In this document: piece after piece, positions 1 through 64,000 of the stretch
How positions within the stretch are numbered: the first letter of the stretch is position 1
Layout: every line of letters starts with the position of its first letter
Source: Limanda limanda
Taxonomy: Eukaryota; Chordata; Actinopteri; Pleuronectiformes; Pleuronectidae
Reading direction: 5' to 3'
DNA: 64,000 nt
Assembly: GCF_963576545.1 (NCBI RefSeq)
Contig: NC_083651.1
Coordinates: 16,353,580 to 16,417,579, forward strand
The notes under the pieces: model-generated
What the model saw: the letters and a program-made list of their open reading frames with translations, nothing else
Databases searched by the model: none
What the model was told of the DNA's origin: nothing
Program-made: the position numbers and the translations under genes

Positions 1-600
1 GTATTTAATACAGGACTAGCATTTTCAAGTGCATCTTTATTATACTAATAATAGTTTCTTACTAATAATAGTAAGAAAAGAAGGATGTTGTAAGTTTTAT
101 TTATACTGTTGTGACCGAAGAAAGTATGAGGATAAGAGGATTTTATTTATGTGCCAACTGCAAGGTAAATTTTAATCACTGACCATAATTAGTTCCACTG
201 ATTTGCTTTGTGAGCTGTTCTTGGTATTCTGTTTTCCTCATACAGTGAACATAGGACCAGACGAAATCTAACACATTCTACAGATTCCACAAATAATAAC
301 AAAGGTTATATTTTAATATTATTATGGCTGTTAAAATATGATCAGGCATTTTTAGGGCCAGAGCACTGACAGACACTGACAGACAGTGAGGCGCTAATGA
401 AATTGTAAGGATTATTATTATTCTTTTTCAGGCAAATTAATTGGCTTTTTGAGGGCTTTAACATGCCCGAATTCTTACCAAAATTTTCAGAGAATTAGAT
501 AGTGGTGAAAATTAACTTTTCATATATTTTCAGTTATTTACATAGTGGGAGATATTTTGCAATGATTAGGTGGTTGATGTTCTGTGAAATTTAGAGGTTC

Positions 601-735
601 AGTATCTTGCCAAGGGAACTTTGGCAAGCAGATGGGTAATAGTGGGGATTGAACCTCCAACCTTCTTGTTGAAGAAAGACAACTCTACCCCCTGGTCAAA
701 CGAGCACTCTACATCCTGGGCCACACCGCCTCTGC
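601..735 (-). repeat. tRNA-derived SINE-like fragment
   Basis: On the minus strand this contains a good RNA polymerase III B-box (GGTTCAATCCCC near 645-656), preceded by tRNA-like text with a paired anticodon-arm appearance. Such tRNA-headed fragments are common in fish genomes. No intact cloverleaf was found, so this is a repeat and not a tRNA gene. Confidence 0.4.
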
Positions 736-806
736 ATTAACATTAAGGCTAGGATTACCTGTTCACTCCCTTGAGAAACTAATGACAGGAAGAAGATGGA
801 GACATT

Positions 807-808
<2 letters not shown>

Positions 809-840
<32 letters not shown>

Positions 841-857
841 TGTGTGTGTGTCTGTGT
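809..857. repeat. (TG)n microsatellite
   Basis: Pure TG dinucleotide run of about 30 bp, followed by an interrupted continuation. Confidence 0.9.
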
Positions 858-2590
858 CTATGCTGCTTTTGATACACATACCATTGTATTTTCTACTTTA
901 TTACATATATTTGACAGCCTTACTTAAAAGTGACTTTTATATTTTTGGATTTTAAATACTGGATGATTTAACATGCTTTAATAACCTATTGTTAGAGAAT
1001 AACCCAGTAGTTTCCAACCTTGGCTTGTGACACCTTACAAGAATCATTGTTGTTCAATGATATTTTATTATATTGTTTTTATTGTTGTGTCAATACGTGT
1101 GTAATTAACAAACACCAGATTTACAGTCTTAATTATGACTGTACTGTAACGGTAGGAGACTATTTACTGGATTTGTAAATCAATATATTTATTGGATTAT
1201 AAAATCGTTTGAGCTAAAAACTGTTTCAGTTTTGCTCAGGTGACACTCACACACACACACACAGTCTCTTGAAAGTGTGATTACTTTAATTGCTTTGAAA
1301 GGTTCGACCTCTTGGGATTGTATTTTATGCGAAAATCTATCCAATCAGAATGTGTCTGAGGTGACCAGCCGACCTGCTCATCATGTAAAAACACACTTGA
1401 CCTATAGTTCGTGCATCTTGTCAGAGGTTTCAGGTTTCATCATTTAAATATGTAATTTACAGTGAGCAAAGAACTGCTTTTATTTTCCCAAATATGTTTC
1501 CAAACGTCCTGAAAAGTCCAGCTTGTGTGAGATTCATTCAGTTCATCAGGTTTAATCAACTTTAGCTACTTTATGTTCCAACTTTATTAGACATAGTTCG
1601 CATGTTGTAATAATATTCCTCAGGTCAGTAAAACACCAGTAAAATAATTTTTTTTTAAACTACAAAGTCATGTAGTGTAAATATATATATTCTTCCCCGT
1701 CTGTTTTTTCTTTTATTCTAACTGTAACACATCAAATTTTCCCTTGAGTATTTATATTATAAATGGTATTGATGATTTTGTTTGTTTTGTTTTGTATTAT
1801 ATGATTATATTGGGTGTGGTTTCCAATATGACTAAGTATTTCATCGATCATTCATGTATTTGGATTTTAACTAAACTTAACTGTAATGTGACATATTTCC
1901 ACCAAGGCCCTACAGGCACTGTATCTACTGACTGCCATTCTACTTCTTAATCAGACATTATTAACGTTGTTATCAAAGTTGCTAAATTTAATATTCCACT
2001 TATATTCCTCTTAACATGTTACAGAGCAGGGTCTTGTACATTAAACGTGAGGATTTATGCTTTTTAATTTAATTTGGAGCTTTTTAAAGTTAGTCTGACA
2101 GATGTCACCATGATCATATTTCAATATCTTGATATTACCCAAGCTTCACTATTAATTGACTATTAGTAAATAATAAAAACTAGTGTAACTGGATTTACAT
2201 CACACATGTGCAGGGGCAGTTTGCATACTTGATACGTTTGAGATACTAATTTTACTTGTACAGTCTCTTTGATGCAGTTGTACCCAGTTTCAAACCCTTC
2301 AAACTGCAGTGGCTGTGATGACCTTGTAAAAACATGGTGTCAAACTTTTTAACCAGCCAAGAGTCAAAAGTTTCACCCGCCACAAACTCGCAGTAAACAG
2401 ACTGTAGCTGCCAAACAGCGACAGAAACGCTAATAAACCTCCACAGTCCTTAACATCTTCAATCACCAGCAGCATTCGGGATTTCTCTCCTCCACGTTTC
2501 AATAACAGTAATTACAGCTGCCACTGTTCTGGATGGAGTGATGGTCAATTCCAAAGAAAAGTGATAACATGACTGTGCAGTGATTAACGC

Positions 2591-2596
2591 TTTAAT
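2591..2596 (-). terminator. Candidate cdca7 poly(A) signal
   Basis: ATTAAA on the minus strand, the first plausible signal seen downstream of the cdca7 stop codon. If used, the 3' UTR is about 1.6 kb. This is inference only; no canonical AATAAA was found on the minus strand between here and the stop. Confidence 0.3.
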
Positions 2597-4212
2597 GAAA
2601 ATGTACAGTTAACCCAGTAAGCACATAGCAAGCATCGCGGTGACAGATATCCACATCGATAGCCGAGCATCACTCTTCCTGTTGGAGATGCGGCGCCTCA
2701 TAAACACGAGCAGGAGTGAGACGACGTCCTTGTGTTGATACAGTGAAGAAGAAAACATCGGCCACTGATCAGAGCATGTCCTGCTGAAGGCTCCACACAA
2801 AGGGAGCAGGTTTCAAAAAGACCAGACGACCCATAGGTTAATTCCGTGTCATCTCGAGTGGAGAATTGCACTTACGAACAGAGAACGTGGGCCATAACTC
2901 TATTGCCACCATCAAGCAACCCTACTTAACAGTGGAAGGCAGAAAATGAGCCAAAGAGACTGAAGCAGAGCGAGGACGCGCTTTAAACAGGATCAAATGA
3001 TTTACAGGTATGAGATTCCCATTAGGGTGCGTGCTAATTGTTTCCACACCATTAGTGACAGTTATCTAATGAAGGATATTTAACCAGGCGCTGTAGTACA
3101 TCACACAGTTGCTCCTGGTTTGGAAGCTAGAGGCAGTGGACCCCAGTCTGTGCCCTTTACACCTGCAGCACCTCAGTAGCTCGCAGATCTTTGGGTCATT
3201 TCTTCAGGACGTTCCGACCAAACAGTTTTTTTTCCCCCTCATACATTTACACTTTTACAAAAAGGATTAAAGACTTGTAGAAAACACAAGCCGATTAGCA
3301 AAAAGGCACAAAGATGGATCCATTGGAAGCAAATTCATTTGTAGGTTTGAGAACATATTTACATTTAAAACAATGTCAAATACAGTAGATCACTAGAACA
3401 AGACGGCCGTGTATTTGCAACGTGTTCAGGGAAAAGTGAATATGTACATCACGGAACACTGAAGTCATTTTTAAACATGTGCGACCCCAGTCAACAATTT
3501 GGGGTTAAGAAATGTTCCTGCTTCGGGCGAGGGCGGAGAAAGTCGAAACTGCTGAGCCTCTCACTCAGACGTCTGCGTTCACACATGCACCTCCTCCGGT
3601 GAACAGGAGCTCGGTGCATGTCTGAAAGCAGCTTTAATGTAAGAGATCGGCTTTTGACAACAGAGGACAATATGAGGAGGGTTTGAAATGAGGAGAACAG
3701 GGAACGCCCTCTTCAGATGTCAGTTAAAAATGAAAGCCTTAGAAATTGAACTGTAAATAAAGTTGGACGACACAACTTCACTTCCTCCCTCTATCCTAGG
3801 GATAGGGTACCTTACCCTCTTTCTAGGGTAAGATAACCCGGATATGAACGCCACCACAGCGAGCTCCTGTCAACACATGTGCTCAACCAGTCATGAGTTC
3901 GTTTTATCTGTCAATCATGACTTTTCACCCTCGTTTTGATAAAAGTAAGTAATCAAAAAAGGAAATTAAAACTAAACTTGGCCGAAAATTAACATTCGTT
4001 CATACATCTTAGTGATGACGGAAATTACAGAACCCATCTTTTAGTTCAGTCATGACGTCCATCTTTACATACAGAAGTTTTAGCTCTCAACACAACCAGT
4101 AAGTAATGTTTAACTATGGAAAAACCGAACAATAGTTAAACTCAGTGTTTGTCAAAATGGTCACAGACGGTTTGGTCAGTTTGGTCCAGCAGCAGTTTTT
4201 CCCCCCCGAGCT
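2597..4212 (-). other. Probable cdca7 3' UTR
   Basis: Sequence between the cdca7 stop codon and the candidate poly(A) signal. It has no convincing coding potential. It includes a repeat copy (about 3,880-4,078) and a pair of short perfect hairpins (3,791-3,832). The true 3' end cannot be fixed without transcript data. Confidence 0.4.
3880..4078. repeat. MITE-like repeat fragment in cdca7 3' UTR
   Basis: Shares blocks with the complete element at 46,964-47,389: the 'gtcaatcatgac...ttcaccc' block, and an end reading GTCCATCTTTACATACAG that resembles that element's terminal repeat. It is therefore a diverged, partial copy of the same nonautonomous family. Confidence 0.5.
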
Positions 4213-6903
<2,691 letters not shown>

Positions 6904-7260
6904 TTTTCTAGTCGAAGTTTTTCCTGCACACAGACTTGGAAACAGTGAGGAGCAGCAGCAGCTCGGATCGGATCTGAAGTGAAGTGAACAATGTGGATCC
7001 TGCCCCTGCACGCAGGGCGCGAAATGTTCGTTTCCCGCGCCAACGGAAAGTCCTGGAAGACCCATACAACCACTCAGGTCGTTTTATTAAAAGTAAAACA
7101 TGTGTTGTATGTTATTGGCGGTTAAATTGATACTCGCAAGTCATGATCAGTGTTTTAATTCCCTGCTACATTTTTAAAACCGATAAAACTTCAGAAACTA
7201 TTCGATTTGTACGAGTCCGTGTTTGTGTTCCTTTCATGAACTCTGTGGCGGCGCGAAACT
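6904..7260 (-). promoter_or_regulatory. cdca7: cdca7 5' UTR and E2F-rich promoter
   Basis: CpG-containing block just upstream of the cdca7 start codon. It holds three E2F-type motifs: GGCGCGAAAT (about 7,016-7,025), TTTCCCGCGCCAA (7,031-7,043) and GGCGCGAAAC (about 7,250-7,259). CDCA7 is known as an E2F- and MYC-responsive cell-cycle gene, so the cluster fits S-phase control. The transcription start is not visible from sequence. Confidence 0.6.
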
Positions 7261-7740
7261 CTTACTCTCGAATTTGCATACAAGGCGCGTAAAGTGTCAC
7301 TTCCGTTTCATCTTGAGATTTATGGAACAGGCCACATCTTCACAATCTAAGTGAATTTCATATTTAGTTTCAAGCTCAGTGGTCACCTGCACATTAAAGC
7401 TTGTTTCCTTGTTAACAAATAACACTTTACTCAGTCTTGTAAATTTGAATATTTCATTTACACTTAAAGTGGTTTAGAGGTTATAAATAAATTAAATAAA
7501 AACATTTTCTGGAGCTAAGGGGCGCACTGATACTAAAAACAACAATGGGAATAAATCCTAGTTAATGATATATCCAAAGGCAAAGACCAAAAGTCACCTG
7601 AGAAACAGGTTTTTAACAACAGGAAGCAGATCAGCTTGAGGCACAGAGGAAATCATGATAACTGTGTTGGGTGGGGACATTCATACTAGATAGACCTTTT
7701 TAATTCTGACCATTGACAAACATATGAACTGGATAAGCAC

Positions 7741-7990
7741 TTAGTAAAGTGCATACCTCTGCCAAGGCCTTACGGTCTTACTAGATTCAATCAAGTTGCA
7801 CCAAATTGTACACACTCATGGATTTCAGTCCCTAAATTTTGCTTTGTTTCATCAAGATTCATAATTATTCCCTGGGAAATTAATGAAAATGTAAACATAT
7901 CATTGTATCTTACAATGGTAATGAAAGTGGAAACCCCCCCCACTCAGATCCGTCCCTAGATCTGGATCCACACTAAAATATATAAACATA
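7741..7990. repeat. Dispersed teleost repeat, copy 1
   Basis: Contains 'cctctgccaaggcc' and 'caccaaatt...acacac...tcaagattcataattatt...gaaaatgt', which align with 58,550-58,860 in the same orientation. Class unknown. It lies between cdca7 and map3k20. Confidence 0.45.
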
Positions 7991-8226
7991 TCCTATATAT
8001 ATATATATATATGAATGTCGACATATACTGTACAAAAAGAGAAGAAACTCAGATAGACTACAAACGATTGGAAGAAAGAGTCCGAATTTTTATTTTTCCT
8101 TGGGTCATAGTGTTTAACACTTTATTACTTGTGAAAAACTGGCCTGATAAATAAACATATATTTTTATGTAAAATTCACTCAAAGCCATCAATTTAATGT
8201 AAGAAAGAACAGGTTCTGTATTGTCC

Positions 8227-8244
8227 TTTATTTATTTATTTATT
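8227..8244 (-). terminator. map3k20: Candidate map3k20 alpha poly(A) signals
   Basis: Tandem TTTATT on the plus strand gives several overlapping AATAAA hexamers on the minus strand, about 200 bp after the Zak alpha stop codon. This implies a short 3' UTR. Confidence 0.55.
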
Positions 8245-8445
8245 TTTTAAAGAGCATTATAGGTTTCTCATATTAACCAGACAGAAGTCAGATAAAAAAT
8301 AAAAACCTTATTTGGTCATGCATATGTATTTACATATATCATAAGTATCAGTGTATCCTCTTAAAACAACTTTTAGCATGTGTAGAGACATAATTTATGT
8401 GCATAACCATTTCAGTGCATGACATGTTCAGCATACAAGGAGCTG

Positions 8446-33972
<25,527 letters not shown>

Positions 33973-34160
33973 CCACATGAAGTGCGAGGTTTCCGGCTCC
34001 GCAGCAGGCTCGTCGTCGGTGCAAGTTCCTCAAGACAGAAACTTTCTCTTGAGAAGTTTCCGGGAAGGCTCATGTGACGTTTTCTAATTTCTCCTGTCGT
34101 TCCGCGGTGGTTTCACTGGTTACACAACTTCCTCCGGCAGCAGCCAACACACTGACTCCA
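33973..34160 (-). promoter_or_regulatory. map3k20: Probable map3k20 noncoding first exon and promoter
   Basis: CpG-containing block with a good donor (ATGTGG/GTATGT, boundary at 33,973). It contains ETS-like GCCGGAGGAAGT and a CRE/E-box-like ACGTCACATGA motif on the minus strand. It lies upstream of the start exon in the right orientation, and vertebrate MAP3K20 has a noncoding first exon. The transcription start is not determined. Confidence 0.45.
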
Positions 34161-35290
34161 TCCAAGGCAAGATACTGATGACAACAGCGCCCCCAGCTGG
34201 AGCAGAGTGGCACATCCTACCTGTTTGTTCCAATGTTTTTCTCCTCGTCCTGGGACGGTGGTGTTCAACGTGTGGTGCGCGGACCAACCGAGGTCCCCAG
34301 TGTCATCTATTACATATCTTTTTATTTTGTAACCTTCAACAAACTTCACTTTTCATTTCATTCTTATTTAATTGTATTTATTCATTTTGAATGTGTTTTT
34401 TCACTTTCACATTTAGTACTTTAAAGGAAATAAATACATGGACTCAATGAAGTGTATTTTTAAGATACATGGGTCCACTTTCATTTTTAAAGCACCCTAT
34501 TATTTGACAGTTATAGTTAATATTTACTTAACTCGAGAAGTGTGAATAACAAATAAATAAATATGTACGAAAAAAAATCAGTCTATTAAGAAGATAATAT
34601 GAGCTCCATCTGGACCACATCCTATAATAACGTCTAACATGTTACTGCAGCAGTAATAACAACAATGCAATGACATAAGACTATATGTAAATATTACACT
34701 GACTCATACTGACTGCCTCCATAAGTGCAATGAGTTTTCTAATCTTCAAGGGAAAGATACCTTTTTCTTTTTTTAATTTACTATGGAATATTACTTTCGG
34801 TTTTTATTATTACGTGTTATCAATTTTACACAACACTTCTATCTACATAAGTTATCTGAGTCTGATACAACTATACCTCTTACTTTTTAATAATACAAAC
34901 AGGTTATAAGAATATTGTGAAGTAGATAAACATTGCCACAAAAGTTTTTTTTACCCTTTATAACTCCATATAACTGAATTATTTTACCAAACAGTAGTGA
35001 ATTTGTAACATGATCAGAAATTTAAACTATTTCCCATCATGTATTGTAAGAACTCAAAATCATCCCATGTTCTCCTCGAAATTAATCATGACAACGCAGA
35101 ACAGCGTTCATCATCGGCTGTTGTTGTTATAATCAGGATTATATTTCTCAGATATTTTTTAATACCCTAAGAGCTGAATCCAATATATCGTGAATGGCAA
35201 TTGAAAATCAGTTTTGTCTTTGTCATGAGGGTGCCTGGGACAAACCCTGAATCAAACTGGGCTTTTAACTAAAGTAAATCTGCCTCAGTA
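34161..35290. other. Intergenic gap between rapgef4 and map3k20
   Basis: About 1.1 kb, AT-rich. Near 34,255-34,300 there is a short 'ggtgcgcggacc...ggtcccc' stretch resembling the end of hAT-type elements. No gene seen. Confidence 0.5.
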
Positions 35291-35294
35291 ACTG

Positions 35295-35332
35295 TTTATT
35301 TCAATTAGCTGGTTCTTAAGACCATGTTTATT
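35295..35332 (-). terminator. rapgef4: Candidate rapgef4 poly(A) signals
   Basis: Two AATAAA hexamers on the minus strand (35,295-35,300 and 35,327-35,332), about 630-660 bp beyond the stop codon. They are the best candidates seen for the end of the rapgef4 3' UTR. Confidence 0.45.
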
Positions 35333-35959
35333 GTATAACAAGTTGTAAACTGATTTAATATATGATGTGTGAATTCAAATCAGGAACAACAATACAACAA
35401 ACAAATACATCTAAAATATTTAATATTTGCAGAACACACAAGTTTTTTAAGACATTCAGACACGAGAAATGTGCTCACATCGATAAAAATCATGATCCCC
35501 TGCATGCTGATGTCAAAATAAATATTTATACACAATTTACAACATAAATATGGTTTGATACAAAAGTTATGAAATAACTGGATATCAGGAATAGTATGGC
35601 AACTAGTTTAAACATCAGCATCACATACTGTATGTTGACATCTGACACTTTACACAGTTTTCTGATGAATGAGATTCACCAAAGGTTTTTTTTCCGACTG
35701 TCCCTGTCGGAAATAATGGTGGAATCTGCAGCACAGTGATATGAGAGGTACTTCAGCGACAACAATCACTGTTGTTAGAATATTACAAATTACTGTAATA
35801 AAAGGCTGAGCAAGTCAGGCAACTGCGTCTGAAACGATATCTCATGATGGGATATGACATGACGTCCTCCAGGTGATTGCCTGTACTGGAGTAAGTTCAT
35901 CCCAGGGTGGCATGAAGGGAAGCAGCATGAGAGTGGAACAACTCTGTCCCTGAGTGGTT

Positions 35960-63764
<27,805 letters not shown>

Positions 63765-64000
63765 CTGTAACAGAAACAGAGGGAGTTCCCTGCATGGGCC
63801 ATTGCTTCATTACAGGAGCACATGCAGTTAGACAAGAACTATGCAAATGTAATGTCCTCATTCTTCTCAAGATAATGCTTTGTGCTTCACACTTGAGAAG
63901 CAGTGCTCTACTCTCAAAGGGTTAGAGGCAATCACCTCAGCACTTGTGGTAGACAGACGCATGCCCTCTAATCTGCACAGATATTACTCCAATCAGCATA

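Larger units (their letters stand above)
1..2570. other. Intergenic, no gene recognised
   Basis: AT-rich sequence downstream of cdca7. Open frames here are short and match no family. It contains a (TG)n microsatellite, a tRNA-like repeat fragment near 600-735, and near 1,010-1,060 a short stretch resembling the ends of hAT-type elements (too short to classify). No exon with plausible splice sites was seen. Confidence 0.6.

Noticed and set aside
601..735. tRNA gene
   Set aside because: B-box present but no complete cloverleaf; better explained as a SINE-like relic.

Overview
The window is nuclear DNA of a bony fish, probably a percomorph-like teleost. The exon-intron genes encode proteins close to vertebrate families, and the introns carry abundant teleost-type repeats and a Tc1 transposon. 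All three genes lie on the minus strand, head to tail. Read in the direction of transcription (right to left) the order is rapgef4 (35,960-63,764, 5' end off the right edge), map3k20/zak (8,446-31,889), cdca7 (4,213-6,903). Human 2q31 has the same order and orientation (RAPGEF4 - MAP3K20 - CDCA7), which supports the gene names independently of the protein matches.

Layout: 1-2,570 is intergenic, with repeat debris. 2,575-7,260 is cdca7, with ten coding exons, a long 3' UTR and an E2F-site-rich promoter. 8,227-34,160 is map3k20, with nineteen coding exons for the long alpha isoform, a separate terminal exon for the short beta isoform, and a probable noncoding first exon near 34.0 kb. An apparently intact Tc1-like transposon (14,503-16,109) sits in the intron that only the alpha isoform must remove. 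34,160-35,295 is a short intergenic gap. 35,295 to the right edge is rapgef4, with 28 coding exons present and about the first 100 codons missing. Its 11.7-kb intron (51,903-63,617) holds very long microsatellites.

By splicing the exons by eye I obtained uninterrupted reading frames of 399 aa (Cdca7), 807 aa (Zak alpha), 432 aa (Zak beta) and 924 aa (partial Epac2). Every intron phase is consistent. Two introns are not GT-AG. One rapgef4 intron is an AT-AC intron with a perfect minor-spliceosome 5' site, and one map3k20 intron starts with GC.

The genes share no operon-like function. Cdca7 recruits the HELLS remodeller for DNA methylation and replication-linked chromatin. Zak is a ribotoxic-stress and mechanical-stress MAP3K. 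Epac2 is a cAMP-activated Rap GEF. I found no unknown multi-gene system. The most unusual items are the minor-class intron, the intact transposon in an isoform-deciding intron, the beta-isoform stop codon inside a poly(A) signal, and a 66-bp minisatellite with long open frames on both strands.
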